Below, one piece after another: positions 17,054 to 24,923 of a DNA stretch of 47,642 bases. Within the stretch, counting starts at the first letter, position 1, and each line of letters starts with the position of its first letter. The stretch comes from a virus: IMG/VR virus record IMGVR_UViG_3300018067_000008, positions 1-47,642 of that record; one strand, given 5' to 3'. Under the pieces are notes generated by a model. That model saw only the letters and a program-made list of their open reading frames with translations. It was not told the origin of the DNA and searched no databases. The position numbers and the translations under genes were made by a program.

Positions 17054-19423
17054 TTAGGATTTTCCGCTCTCGACTCCCTCAGGAGCCTCAACATTCGGAT
17101 TATTGTCTTGATCGGGAGCTTCCTTACCAGGAGTAACTCCACCGATTCCTTGTTTGATAGCTTGCATCATCTGACCCATTTCGTGCGCTTTGTAATGAGC
17201 CAGGCAGTTCTGATAACCCATTGGATTTTCACGCTTCACAAGTTGACCAGTCTCAGATACCAGGAAGGCTTTGGTCGTTTCCATGTGAATAACGTGGTCG
17301 TCCACATCCATGTCCGGCATGATCGTCGGCTGGAACTGGACCTGACCAGTCATCGGATCAATACCCATCGGGATGGGCTGAGCCGTCAGGAGGTCAGTAA
17401 TCTCATTGAGCTGCTTCGAACGATCGTCATCACCCGGAATGTAGTAATCACTGAATCCGAGAAGAGCGGAGACTGCTCCGACGTTTTCGGGATGGAACAG
17501 AGCCGCATCAATATTCGGATTCTCCATTTCGAGCATCTTGATCAGCATATCTCTCTTTTGAGCATTGCTGATCGGGAATGACTCGGAACTTTCAGCGACT
17601 ACCTCTCCGACCTTTCCTGTGATTTCTGACTTACGAATCCAGACGTTGATGTATCCGTAAGTTCCATGCTCTTTAACGAAACGCTCGTCGTATTTGAGAT
17701 GATCCAGATAGTCCTTAACGGACTTTGAAATCATATCAGTCCAGCATTCGTTGACCACTCTCCACGTAATTTGCAGCCTTTGGAGTGCCTGGTTACGCGA
17801 CATCTCATATTCTTTGGCTGTTCCGCTTCCACTCGATATAGCACCACCATAGATAGATGGAAAAGCCCCGGACGTAAACTGTCCAAACTCCTTAAGCTCA
17901 CCGGAAAAGTAACGAACTTCGTCGGAGAGAGTAGAGGGCTTTGTCTCGTGGATAAAATGACCAATGTCTTGTCCTGCTGGGACCTTTACTGGGTAAATTG
18001 CACCAGGCGCTACACGAGAATCCTTGAACTTCTTGAGATTGAGCATATCGGTATCAACGAGAGCCATCGGCGTCCCGTGTTCGATATTGTCAATCGTCAT
18101 CGTAACGAGTTCATTCGTCAGTTCTTGAATGGATTTGAGCGACTTTCCAAGTGCCTGCGCCAGTAGATGTGGGGAAGTCGGGGAAATGGAGATCGTCCAG
18201 TGGTCATCGAGATTTTCATCCTGCGCGCAGAGGAAGTTATCTCCTGCCTGGACGAAATAGACCCCATTCGGAAACTTCTGGAGTAATCCATCTCTGATGG
18301 ATTGATCCTCTATTTCTTCAAATGCCCAACTACGAAGCCACCGCTGTCGGACGGTGACCATATCGGACACTGCGTATCCTGACGAGCTGACGAGGTTTCG
18401 CGCCCATCGATCATACTTCTCATCATCCTTCGTCGGTGAGACCAAGTCTCGGATGTTCGGAACATAATCCTTGTAGACGGCGATGACCATCCCAGGAAAC
18501 TGCTCAGTGTCGAGAGTGATATAAGGACATTCCTCTTGAGAAGTAGCAGTATGAGGAATACGAAAATGCAGAGGTGAGTAAGCTTTGATATCCTCGGTGA
18601 CTCGAGGGATTTCCTGCTCACCAATCTTTCCAGGGACCATATCCTCGACTGTATCCATCTCGGGCGGACCTTGATATCCACAGTGCTCGCATTGCTGCGA
18701 GGACATGTCATTTCCGCATTGTGGACAATAGGATACATCAGTCTGTTTAGGAACCAATCCCGTTAAAGGTTGGACGACAGTGCCTAACTTCGGATCAGTG
18801 CGCGCGTAGTTGTAGAACCCGACGACTCCCTGATTCCAGAGAATGTAAAGTGCTCTGGTAAGAAGTAATGGAGCCTTATTCCTTCGTTGAATTAGCTCGG
18901 CCGCTCGAGAGTAGACCTTCGATGTCGAAACGTCTGCCGTGCTATCGGCGTCATCTGGGAAGAATCGTGTCGCTGGAACGCCCGAAGACATTGCAGCGAT
19001 AACTGATTCGCCGTGCGCCTTATAGATGTTAACCGTTCGAGGATTGAATCCTTCGAGATCCAGGTCATCCTCATCATTGAATGAATCGATCGGTCGCCAA
19101 TCCTGAGCGACTTCGCTCCAAATGTTATGCTGATTGTCATGCCAGAAATGTTCCATGAGTTTCCACTCACGAAGCATCGGCTTACGGACTTCATCCTCAT
19201 CCCGTTCGTATCTATCGACAAGCTGTATGAGGGCATCCTGCCATTCTTTCGGGATTGCATTCGGGTCATTCGGATTGACGTTCTCATCTATCGTTCCACC
19301 CGAAGCGACAGCATTCGGCCCGGAGACAAGAGGGTCTACTGCCTCAGGATTATCCTTGAGGAGAGCGAGCTGCTCTTGCTCAGCTAATGCTTCTGGGTCG
19401 CCTTGGAGTGGTTGATCTGCCAT
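17054..19423 (-). CDS. Portal protein
   Basis: 789 aa, large as in podovirus-type portals. It has an acidic N-terminus, a conserved-looking core with Tyr-Lys-Ala-His-Gly-Glu-Ser and Gly-Val-Val-Gly-Phe-Tyr-Asn-Tyr, and a zinc ribbon (Cys-Pro-Gln-Cys near 233-236, Cys-Glu-His-Cys near 246-249). It lies downstream of the terminase genes and directly before the scaffold and capsid genes, and forms the DNA-entry dodecamer of the procapsid. The zinc ribbon is an insertion seen in only some portal families. Confidence 0.85.
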   Translation of the reverse strand: MADQPLQGDPEALAEQEQLALLKDNPEAVDPLVSGPNAVASGGTIDENVNPNDPNAIPKEWQDALIQLVDRYERDEDEVRKPMLREWKLMEHFWHDNQHNIWSEVAQDWRPIDSFNDEDDLDLEGFNPRTVNIYKAHGESVIAAMSSGVPATRFFPDDADSTADVSTSKVYSRAAELIQRRNKAPLLLTRALYILWNQGVVGFYNYARTDPKLGTVVQPLTGLVPKQTDVSYCPQCGNDMSSQQCEHCGYQGPPEMDTVEDMVPGKIGEQEIPRVTEDIKAYSPLHFRIPHTATSQEECPYITLDTEQFPGMVIAVYKDYVPNIRDLVSPTKDDEKYDRWARNLVSSSGYAVSDMVTVRQRWLRSWAFEEIEDQSIRDGLLQKFPNGVYFVQAGDNFLCAQDENLDDHWTISISPTSPHLLAQALGKSLKSIQELTNELVTMTIDNIEHGTPMALVDTDMLNLKKFKDSRVAPGAIYPVKVPAGQDIGHFIHETKPSTLSDEVRYFSGELKEFGQFTSGAFPSIYGGAISSGSGTAKEYEMSRNQALQRLQITWRVVNECWTDMISKSVKDYLDHLKYDERFVKEHGTYGYINVWIRKSEITGKVGEVVAESSESFPISNAQKRDMLIKMLEMENPNIDAALFHPENVGAVSALLGFSDYYIPGDDDRSKQLNEITDLLTAQPIPMGIDPMTGQVQFQPTIMPDMDVDDHVIHMETTKAFLVSETGQLVKRENPMGYQNCLAHYKAHEMGQMMQAIKQGIGGVTPGKEAPDQDNNPNVEAPEGVESGKS

Positions 19424-19426
19424 TTA

Positions 19427-20107
19427 TTAGAATCCGTATCCACAGCTGTTACAGACTTGCTCGTTCCAAGTTCTCTTGCAAGTAGGACATTTCTTAATCT
19501 TTATCGTCCGCTCTGGAAGAACCTTAACTGTGCTGGATGTGGCTGGTAGAATCGGCAAATCTCCCCACTGTCGAGCCATTGCATCTGCGATTCCACGATA
19601 TGTTTCGGACCTTCGATCGCTTCGATGTTTGCCAGGAGATTCTCGATGAACTCGTTCGTCACGTCCATGAGAAAAATCCCTTGTTTCTTGCAAGTGAGGA
19701 AGATTCTTAAGCCAGAGGCACGTTTGCTTCTGCTCTCCATCTCCGAACATCCACGGTTGGATGATCTGATCCGGTTTCCTGATGCGAGTAGATAAGACTC
19801 CCACAGGATTTTCGATAGCGATACGTCCAACATTGGCTTCCATTAACTCCGAAACGAACTTGATCGAGTCTTCCTGCTGATCTTTCTTGTAAATAAAGTG
19901 CTTCGCCCCAGAGACACATAAATGAGTACAGGGCGGAAACGCAATCAATAAGTCCCAGTGGTCCCGAAGAGCGATGAGTATATCACCAACGATATGTCTT
20001 CCAGGTCTTTTAGACTTTCGGAGGTCGCATGACCAGGCATCATGTCCCAGCTCAACGAAAGCATCCCTAACTCGACCCGAGAATTCACATCCAACGAGAA
20101 CTTTCAC
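19427..20107 (-). CDS. Cytosine-C5 methyltransferase-like protein with zinc ribbon
   Basis: 226 aa, GTG start at 20107 sharing GTGA with the upstream ORF stop. The N-terminus is a SAM-binding type strand (Leu-Val-Gly-Cys-Glu-Phe-Ser-Gly). Phe-Pro-Pro-Cys-Thr-His-Leu-Cys (residues ~57-64) carries the PPC catalytic motif, and Ile-Glu-Asn-Pro resembles motif VI. The later motifs and target-recognition domain of true C5 methyltransferases are missing, and the protein ends in a zinc ribbon (CPTCKRTW...CNSCGYG). Such short proteins are frequent in phages. It could be a reduced DNA methyltransferase or a nucleotide-modifying relative. Confidence 0.7.
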   Translation of the reverse strand: MKVLVGCEFSGRVRDAFVELGHDAWSCDLRKSKRPGRHIVGDILIALRDHWDLLIAFPPCTHLCVSGAKHFIYKKDQQEDSIKFVSELMEANVGRIAIENPVGVLSTRIRKPDQIIQPWMFGDGEQKQTCLWLKNLPHLQETRDFSHGRDERVHRESPGKHRSDRRSETYRGIADAMARQWGDLPILPATSSTVKVLPERTIKIKKCPTCKRTWNEQVCNSCGYGF

Positions 20108-20220
20108 TCTTTAACTAACCTCGAACCAGTTCCATTCGGCTGAAACTGAGAGGGGCGCGCGCTCTTCGGTTTCTTGACACGAAGTTTCGGTTTCGTTGGA
20201 CGTTTGCCAGCATGTTTCAT
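20104..20220 (-). CDS. Small basic protein
   Basis: 38 aa, about one quarter Lys/Arg with many Pro (MKHAGKRPTKPKLRVKK). The ribosome-binding site GGAGGATAGC lies directly before ATG 20220, and the stop overlaps the GTG of the next gene. Probably a nucleic-acid-contacting or disordered peptide; the function is unknown. Confidence 0.6.
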   Translation of the reverse strand: MKHAGKRPTKPKLRVKKPKSARPSQFQPNGTGSRLVKE

Positions 20221-20221
20221 G

Positions 20222-20449
20222 CTATCCTCCCAGACAGGACTTCTGAATTAGAACGATCGTGTTGAAAGTCGGTCTGATCCAGCCGCCCTTCTGGACAGTT
20301 CCTGCCACGTAAGCAGTGAATGGACCAGCGTAAGCGGTTGAGATTTCCAATCCACCTCCACCGACAATCTTGACCGGCACGGATGGGAGCGCGTAAACTT
20401 CTCCAGAGTTCGTTGGAGTATTCGCACCGACTGGGATCTGGTAAATCAT
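20222..20449 (-). CDS. Small beta-rich phage protein
   Basis: 75 aa, rich in Gly, Val, Thr, Ala and Pro with alternating strand patterns. It begins Met-Ile-Tyr-Gln-Ile-Pro-Val and lies in the terminase-portal interval with the next small gene two bases away. Composition resembles a small virion or head-decoration component. No family is recognised. Confidence 0.65.
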   Translation of the reverse strand: MIYQIPVGANTPTNSGEVYALPSVPVKIVGGGGLEISTAYAGPFTAYVAGTVQKGGWIRPTFNTIVLIQKSCLGG

Positions 20450-20451
20450 GG

Positions 20452-20601
20452 CTATCTCGCGAACATCGAGCGTTGCTTCTTCGGAGTCTTTTCAACAATC
20501 TCGCGCGCAACAGCTTTAGACGGCGAATCCTTGCCTGTCGGACCCGCCCCGTGAAGCACGGTCTGCATCAGTTTGTATTGTTTCGCTGATTTCGCCGGCA
20601 T
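20452..20601 (-). CDS. Small basic phage protein (PAKSxKQ type)
   Basis: 49 aa, ATG at 20601 with AAGAAGGATGA upstream. It begins Met-Pro-Ala-Lys-Ser-Ala-Lys-Gln-Tyr-Lys-Leu-Met-Gln and ends Lys-Thr-Pro-Lys-Lys-Gln-Arg-Ser-Met-Phe-Ala-Arg. This is the shape of a common small phage protein that opens with PAKSxxQ and closes with a basic KTPKK tail. It overlaps the end of the coiled-coil gene (20516-20851) by 86 bases in another frame. Confidence 0.7.
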   Translation of the reverse strand: MPAKSAKQYKLMQTVLHGAGPTGKDSPSKAVAREIVEKTPKKQRSMFAR

Positions 20602-20851
20602 CTGGTTCATCCTTCTTGGCTAAGACTTGCTGTTCGAATTCCCTGACTCGACGAGCGGCTTCCCGCATTGACATTCCTGATGAGCGGAGGGGTTCCTGTC
20701 CCACTTCAGGTCGTTCATTGGCTTTATTAACGACTCCAAGAACTCCTGAGTGAAGAAGAGATTCAAGCCTGTCTCCTCTTTGGTGCGCGCGTTCGAGTTC
20801 TGCTTCGAGTCGTCTGATTGCTCCGACATAAAGCTCTCGCTCATTATCCAC
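20516..20851 (-). CDS. Coiled-coil protein between terminase and portal, GTG start
   Basis: 111 aa from GTG 20851, which lies in the end of the large terminase gene; GGGGA is a suitable ribosome-binding site upstream. Residues 5-35 are a charged helix (AIRRLEAELERAHQRG), and a second helix (EAARRVREFEQQVLAKK) follows. Codons follow a purine-first pattern over most of its length. An alternative ATG ORF in another frame (20620-20844, 74 aa, Ser/Asn-rich) is less convincing. The last 86 bases overlap the next small gene. Function unknown. Confidence 0.6.
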   Translation of the reverse strand: MDNERELYVGAIRRLEAELERAHQRGDRLESLLHSGVLGVVNKANERPEVGQEPLRSSGMSMREAARRVREFEQQVLAKKDEPDAGEISETIQTDADRASRGGSDRQGFAV

Positions 20852-22517
20852 GACGCGTTCCCCGATTAAAGCGAGTCTTGTTATAGAGCCTGACCGGGGC
20901 GTCTGAGTTGCGATTAGAACTTTCAAACTTCTCCATAGCCCTATAATATTGCGTTTGATCGCCAGAACGCTCGAGACGATCCACAATTTGACCTTGAGCA
21001 ACTAACAACTCCAAATCTGCATCTGGAAAATCAAGAAGATTGTCAACAGCGTTAACTGCATACCTCGTTTCGTCGTACGCATCATCACCGTCGAACTCTT
21101 TTACGTCTTCAGGATTCTTCCCGACCTTGCTTAAGTCATTGTAGACGCAAATTGGGAGAACCTTCAACGTCTCCATGCAATTCCTAAAGAAGAGAAGCTT
21201 CGGGAGATTACCTTCAGGCTTCTCAGGCGCGAACATCTGCATGTAATCTGCTAATCCACGTTTTCCGTGGATTCTAAAGATACGCTGAGCTAGGTCGTTA
21301 TCGAATCCTTCGGGCGGCACATATCTGGGCGGGCGTGCTTCCCATCTCAGATATTCATGCAGTAATTGCTTGCCACCAATCCTGTCGTTATGAGCCTTCT
21401 CAACAATTCGAAAGTTACTTGCCTTCATGAATTGCTGAGCAATTGTCGCTGGGTCGCCCCGATCCTGCCATGCAGAAGGGTCGAGAACTACTCGTTTAAT
21501 TGGTTCACCCGAACTTAACCTGGCGACATCGGCTCCCCAGACTGCAATCTTCGCTTTGGTCGTATACTCCCGATACTTAAATACTCGATGACCAGGAGCA
21601 ATTGCATACCAACCAACACAAGTCATGGCCTTTCGATCTGGATTGGTGCCGCCCCAATCAACGCTGATTACACGAGGCCAGTAACTCGGAATCTTAAAGG
21701 CTTCGCAGACGTGCAACGCATGTTGAGGTTCACCAATGATACGCTCCAAGCGAAGCTCATTGAAAACCTGTCCTGCGAAAACCCACCAATCTCCCTCGAC
21801 CTTCGCTTTATATTCCGCTGGTGGTAAACGACGCAAGCGGTTAATATAATTCGGGTCATGCTCCATCAAAAACGGATTGTCCGTCAGTCTCGATCGCACG
21901 AAACAACGGAAGGTCTTTGATGCGTCGTCGAAGATTAGTGTATCGCCCGCCCCAATCGGATCTGGTTCAACGAAGAGTTTACGAACCCAGAGATGTCCGA
22001 TGTTTCCTGGATTGCTTGCTGACCGAACTGTTGCCGGTAACTCGGCAATCGTCGAACGAACACGCGAGGAGACGATGAATGTGTACTCTTCCTCAGCGAA
22101 GTGCGTAAGCTCATCGAAAGCGGCGTAGTGAAATTCAGCCGTATCATGCGATCGAGCGTCAGCCATCGTTTCGAGATAGCTGAATTTGATTGTCGCTCCA
22201 CTCTGGAACTTCCAGATGTGATCAGATGCATTGTAGACTCCGCCTTCGGCCTTGTAGATTTCTTCGCTACGAGGGATTAGAGATTCTTTCAACTGAGGCA
22301 TCGTACGACGAAAGATGATGCCTCGAAAATATTTGTTCTTATGCCATCCCATCAGGATGGGAATGAGCACGAGCAGTTCAGACTTACCTCCGCCGACTGC
22401 TCCACCGTAGAATGCTTCGAAGACTTGATTCGGGAGTGAAAGGAATTTCTCCTGTTTAGGAAATGGTTTCCAGACTCTCCTTACTCCACCATCGAAGTAT
22501 TCAATCTGAACTGGCAC
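20844..22517 (-). CDS. terL: Terminase large subunit
   Basis: 557 aa. The ATPase part has a Walker A-type GGAVGGGKS (38-46) and a Walker B AAFDE (132-136). The RNase H-like nuclease part begins near Val-Ile-Ser-Val-Asp-Trp-Gly-Gly (about residue 283), with further acidic residues later. It cleaves concatemeric DNA and drives it into the procapsid. It follows the small terminase and cold-shock genes and precedes the portal, the normal order. This is one of the most certain assignments in the window. Confidence 0.93.
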   Translation of the reverse strand: MPVQIEYFDGGVRRVWKPFPKQEKFLSLPNQVFEAFYGGAVGGGKSELLVLIPILMGWHKNKYFRGIIFRRTMPQLKESLIPRSEEIYKAEGGVYNASDHIWKFQSGATIKFSYLETMADARSHDTAEFHYAAFDELTHFAEEEYTFIVSSRVRSTIAELPATVRSASNPGNIGHLWVRKLFVEPDPIGAGDTLIFDDASKTFRCFVRSRLTDNPFLMEHDPNYINRLRRLPPAEYKAKVEGDWWVFAGQVFNELRLERIIGEPQHALHVCEAFKIPSYWPRVISVDWGGTNPDRKAMTCVGWYAIAPGHRVFKYREYTTKAKIAVWGADVARLSSGEPIKRVVLDPSAWQDRGDPATIAQQFMKASNFRIVEKAHNDRIGGKQLLHEYLRWEARPPRYVPPEGFDNDLAQRIFRIHGKRGLADYMQMFAPEKPEGNLPKLLFFRNCMETLKVLPICVYNDLSKVGKNPEDVKEFDGDDAYDETRYAVNAVDNLLDFPDADLELLVAQGQIVDRLERSGDQTQYYRAMEKFESSNRNSDAPVRLYNKTRFNRGTRRG

Positions 22518-22724
22518 TTACTTGTCAGTCCATGCATTGTAGACGCGCACGTATTCAGGTCCAGGTGATTGACCATCCTTCGCATAGACCCGAATGAAAG
22601 TCCACAATGCAATTCGACGTGGAATCTTCCATGCGATGAATATTGGAAATCCCTCATCGCGGAACCAGAACCACCACGCACGTGGTCCCCAACCAGGCGT
22701 CCATATTCTCCACATGTTATTCAT
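22518..22724 (-). CDS. Small Trp-rich phage protein
   Basis: 68 aa with an unusually high aromatic content (MWRIWTPGWGPRAWWFWF), a following hydrophobic segment with Pro and Arg, and a polar C-terminus. Similar short Trp/Arg-rich proteins sit beside terminase genes in many uncultured podovirus-like genomes, which is memory rather than a search result. It ends directly before TerL. Membrane association is possible but no clean helix is present. Confidence 0.6.
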   Translation of the reverse strand: MNNMWRIWTPGWGPRAWWFWFRDEGFPIFIAWKIPRRIALWTFIRVYAKDGQSPGPEYVRVYNAWTDK

Positions 22725-22959
22725 TCGTATCTATCGCGAATGCCCTTGGCCCATCATCAGTCTTACCAGGCTGAAAGGAGACTTTATCACCTGATTGAAG
22801 ATTGCGGAAATGCTTCGAGAACTTACTTAACTCCGACCAATGAAAGAAGTAGTCACGTCCATCTGTGCCCTCGATAAAGCCGAATCCTTTATTCAGGCGG
22901 ACGATCTTACCATCCATTCTCCGTTCTTCACGGACCTCATTCACCGCTTGATGTGGCAT
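22717..22959 (-). CDS. Cold-shock domain protein
   Basis: 80 aa from ATG 22959, or 66 aa from an internal ATG at 22917. The body is a CspA-type OB fold: Asp-Gly-Lys-Ile-Val-Arg-Leu-Asn, the RNP1-like Lys-Gly-Phe-Gly-Phe-Ile, then RNP2-like Tyr-Phe-Phe-His-Trp, and a GDKVSFQPG strand. Such proteins bind single-stranded RNA or DNA and unwind RNA structures. It lies between the small and large terminase genes, overlapping the former by 23 bases, which is an unusual place for it. Confidence 0.85.
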   Translation of the reverse strand: MPHQAVNEVREERRMDGKIVRLNKGFGFIEGTDGRDYFFHWSELSKFSKHFRNLQSGDKVSFQPGKTDDGPRAFAIDTNE

Positions 22960-23584
22960 TTGGCTCAGCCTCTGGCAATTGATTGATTGTCTTTACTGTA
23001 AAATCGGAAACCTCACGTCGTTCGGGAGCGTAAAGATGGAGATGTGAAGATCTCGAATCATGCAGATGCTCACCCTTGTTTATCGTTCGATCGATAACTC
23101 CGGAAAGGTGATTAGCCATCTGTGCGGCTACCTTCGCGCGCTCGCGATTCGGAATGTTCAGTAGAGCTTCCTCATCAATGATGTCGAGAACTTTGAGAAG
23201 CTTTTCCCGTGCCTTCTCCCGAATGTTTCCGAGCGCTTCATAGATCCCATCGCGTAGAATCTGATTGCGCGCTTCCCGATCTTCAGGGGATTTTCCCCCA
23301 TTGTTATACTCTCCACGAGCGAGCAACTCAGCGTAGCCAACGGAGACATCACCGATCTCTGCGGCAGCTTCTGGTCCACTAATGATGGCTGCAGCCGCAA
23401 CAACAGCTCTCATCTCGGGAGTTAAGAGATGTTTCTCCCGTTGAGTTCCATTGTTCTTGAATCGGGAAGGATCGAACGACGCAGTCTTTCCCACGGCAAC
23501 GCCGTCGTTTTTCGGGTGAATACGTTCCACCAGGTTAAACGATTCGGAGCGACGCTGATCTAACTCTTTCTTGGAGATGAACAT
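22937..23584 (-). CDS. terS: Terminase small subunit-like protein
   Basis: 215 aa from ATG 23584 (Met-Phe-Ile-Ser-Lys-Lys). An earlier in-frame ATG at 23617 lies inside the promoter sequence and is unlikely to be used. A helix-rich middle (EMRAVVAAAAIISGPEAAA) followed by a helix-turn-helix-like stretch and a long charged helix (ALGNIREKAREKLLKVLDII) fits a terminase DNA-recognition subunit. It is the first gene of the packaging operon, directly preceding TerL except for the cold-shock gene. Confidence 0.65.
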   Translation of the reverse strand: MFISKKELDQRRSESFNLVERIHPKNDGVAVGKTASFDPSRFKNNGTQREKHLLTPEMRAVVAAAAIISGPEAAAEIGDVSVGYAELLARGEYNNGGKSPEDREARNQILRDGIYEALGNIREKAREKLLKVLDIIDEEALLNIPNRERAKVAAQMANHLSGVIDRTINKGEHLHDSRSSHLHLYAPERREVSDFTVKTINQLPEAEPNATSSGE

Positions 23585-23605
23585 GATAGGAGTTGCTTCG
23601 CAACA

Positions 23606-23634
23606 AGGGTAACACATGAGGATGAGAATGTCAA
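23606..23634 (-). promoter_or_regulatory. Sigma70-type promoter for the packaging operon
   Basis: On the minus strand, TTGACA (23634-23629), a 17-base spacer, then TACCCT (23611-23606). Transcription would begin about 15-20 bases before the ATG of the small terminase gene. A short GTTGC/GCAAC hairpin lies in the leader. Confidence 0.6.
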
Positions 23635-23671
23635 GAGCCGCATTCGTTGGGGAAATTGCCCGAAGTTATCT

Positions 23672-23686
23672 GTTCAATGATTGAAC
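23672..23686. promoter_or_regulatory. TGTTCA-type dyad (copy at 23.67 kb)
   Basis: GTTCAA-TGA-TTGAAC with six-base perfect arms, about 40 bases upstream of the packaging promoter. The minus strand reads GTAAGCGTTCAAT before the centre, the same flank as the copy at 27.67 kb. Position relative to the promoter fits an operator. Confidence 0.6.
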
Positions 23687-23716
23687 GCTTACCCTAGGTC
23701 TTCGTCCCAGCGAAGT

Positions 23717-23740
23717 TATGGGACCTAACTTTTTCCCATA
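23717..23740. repeat. Inverted repeat, 7-bp arms
   Basis: TATGGGA and TCCCATA around ten bases. It lies in the non-coding stretch upstream of the packaging promoter. It could be another protein-binding dyad or a weak hairpin. No T-run of transcription-terminator type is clearly placed on either strand. Confidence 0.4.
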
Positions 23741-23826
23741 GTGATTTTAAACTTATCTAAATTCGTTGGATGGTGAATGCTTCGCAGGGGGGCGCGGGCA
23801 TGGGACCCGTCCGCGGGGAATGTATA

Positions 23827-24001
23827 AAGTGGTCATACCACTTGGGCTTTGCGGGACAAAGTTAGCTGGTCGCCAGGGGCAGCGCAGTCCAAGTGGTCAT
23901 ACCACTCAAGATCTGGCCGGCGCGCAGTGGTCATACCAATCACAGTGGTCATACCACCTGGCTGCTTTGCGATGCAGAGTAAGCAAGTGGTCATACCACT
24001 C
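23827..24001. promoter_or_regulatory. Array of five AGTGGT-CAT-ACCACT dyads
   Basis: Five copies of a 17-bp dyad with consensus AAGTGGTCATACCACTT start at 23827, 23891, 23925, 23943 and 23985; copies 3 and 4 differ by one base in one arm. Centre spacings are 64, 34, 18 and 42 bp. The core TGGT-N3-ACCA is the kind of site bound by FadR-subfamily GntR regulators; ribbon-helix-helix proteins also bind short dyads, and one is encoded 125 bp away. The stretch 23.62-24.04 kb has no convincing gene, so this array is its main content. Likely operators, or a decoy for a host regulator. Confidence 0.7.
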
Positions 24002-24016
24002 ACTCTGGACTGAAAA

Positions 24017-24040
24017 GGGCGGGCCATCAGCAGCCCGCCC
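24017..24040 (-). terminator. Rho-independent terminator (minus strand)
   Basis: Perfect 8-bp stem GGGCGGGC/GCCCGCCC with an 8-base loop, followed on the minus strand by TTTT. It ends transcription of the regulatory section (24.87-24.05 kb) before the packaging genes, which have their own promoter. Confidence 0.8.
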
Positions 24041-24044
24041 GATC

Positions 24045-24122
24045 TTACTTAGAGTTGAGCGTATGCTCTATGACTCCGCCAAGCCAGATCACGATGATTG
24101 CCCAAAGTATGAGACCTCCCAT
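24045..24122 (-). CDS. Micro membrane ORF
   Basis: 25 aa from ATG 24122: a short hydrophobic helix (LILWAIIVIWLGGVI) with a polar tail ending Asn-Ser-Lys. The stop lies five bases before the terminator. The ribosome-binding site is weak. A single-span membrane peptide is possible; at this length it could also be chance. Confidence 0.4.
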   Translation of the reverse strand: MGGLILWAIIVIWLGGVIEHTLNSK

Positions 24123-24125
24123 GAT

Positions 24126-24266
24126 CTATGGTCTCAGTTCCGGACGGAGCATGATCCGCAATGCGCGCTCGATCAAGTGAGCCATTGAAACGTCCTCAGC
24201 CTGAGCGCGCAACTTCAGATCGTTCCACAGTTGCAGATCCCTCACGTAAATTGTTTTGTTCGGCAT
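24126..24266 (-). CDS. Ribbon-helix-helix regulator
   Basis: 46 aa from ATG 24266 with AGGAAG seven bases upstream. It opens with the ribbon (Asn-Lys-Thr-Ile-Tyr-Val-Arg), followed by two helices (LQLWNDLKLRAQAE and SMAHLIERALRIML), the complete Arc/CopG-type fold. Such dimers bind short DNA dyads with the paired strand. It lies between the 180-aa gene and the dyad array, so it is the first candidate to bind it, or the palindrome at 25.4-25.8 kb. Confidence 0.8.
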   Translation of the reverse strand: MPNKTIYVRDLQLWNDLKLRAQAEDVSMAHLIERALRIMLRPELRP

Positions 24267-24293
24267 TTGACTTCCTGTCACCTGATAAAAGTA

Positions 24294-24318
24294 GGGCCGG
24301 ATCGAATTGACCCGGCCC
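24294..24318 (-). terminator. Terminator-like hairpin after the 180-aa gene
   Basis: GGGCCGG and CCGGCCC arms with an 11-base loop. On the minus strand it is followed by TACTTTTATC, so it probably attenuates or ends transcription from the promoter at 24.95 kb before the ribbon-helix-helix gene. Confidence 0.6.
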
Positions 24319-24327
24319 AAGAACGAA

Positions 24328-24870
24328 CTACTGAACCGCTTCGTCCGTGGTCTCGTCATCCTCGCCAAGAACCATGCGCGCCATTGCAACGGCCTGCTCG
24401 GGCGTGTACTTGCCGGGCTTGGCTTTCATGATATTGGCAGCCATCTTCTCGATTGCCTTCTCCGGACCTTCCGCCGCTGACTTGACACGCTGAGATGTGC
24501 GGCTGCGCGCGTTCAGGTCAGCGCCGTAAAGGCAGAACTTGACAAGCGACGGCTTCCTCCAGTCCAGCTCTCCCTCCTCGCCGTCCTCTTTCACGGGCGC
24601 GTTGAGGTTCCCGCCGGAGATCGCCTGAAGCGCCGCCATGATCTGCTTTGCGCTTGTGGCCTTCTCACCGATCGAAAAGCGAACGTAGTCACCGGTAAAC
24701 TTTCCGGCTTCCACTTCCACCAGATCAAGTTCCGCCTTGACCTGACCGGCTTCGATCAGCTCGTTGATGTTGGCGCCGACGATGCCGTCGTTCACCAGTT
24801 CCGTGATACCAGCCTCCAAGGAGTCCAGCGTCACAACCTTCTGACCCTCTACCACTTTCGTTTTTGCCAT
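24328..24870 (-). CDS. Phage protein of unknown function, first gene leftward of the divergent region
   Basis: 180 aa from ATG 24870 with AAGGACAGGA upstream. The middle holds two short repeats of Glu-Leu-Val/Ile-Asn and Ile-Glu-Ala-Gly and a stretch KFTGDYVRFSIGEKATSAKQI. The C-terminal part is helical with Pro-Glu-Gln-Ala-Val-Ala-Met-Ala. It is acidic, without membrane helices or catalytic motifs. It is more GC-rich than the surrounding region. A strong promoter precedes it and a terminator follows, so it is expressed on its own, as expected for an abundant early protein. No family is recognised. Confidence 0.7.
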   Translation of the reverse strand: MAKTKVVEGQKVVTLDSLEAGITELVNDGIVGANINELIEAGQVKAELDLVEVEAGKFTGDYVRFSIGEKATSAKQIMAALQAISGGNLNAPVKEDGEEGELDWRKPSLVKFCLYGADLNARSRTSQRVKSAAEGPEKAIEKMAANIMKAKPGKYTPEQAVAMARMVLGEDDETTDEAVQ

Positions 24871-24923
24871 TCTGTCCTGTCCTTTGTTTGGCTCGGTGCG
24901 CCTTGTGCGCCCGACCGAGTTAC

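Noticed and set aside
20620-20844. 74-aa ORF starting at the TerL stop as the real gene
   Set aside because: Ser/Asn-rich without structure; the overlapping GTG frame has better codon pattern and coiled-coil content. Not fully excluded.
23827-24001. CRISPR array
   Set aside because: Spacing is irregular (18-64 bp), repeats are short perfect dyads, and no cas genes are present.
23766-24188. 140-aa plus-strand and 64-aa minus-strand ORFs over the dyad array
   Set aside because: Their repeats come from the operator dyads read in frame; no ribosome-binding site, no homology-like pattern, opposite or off-frame to neighbours.
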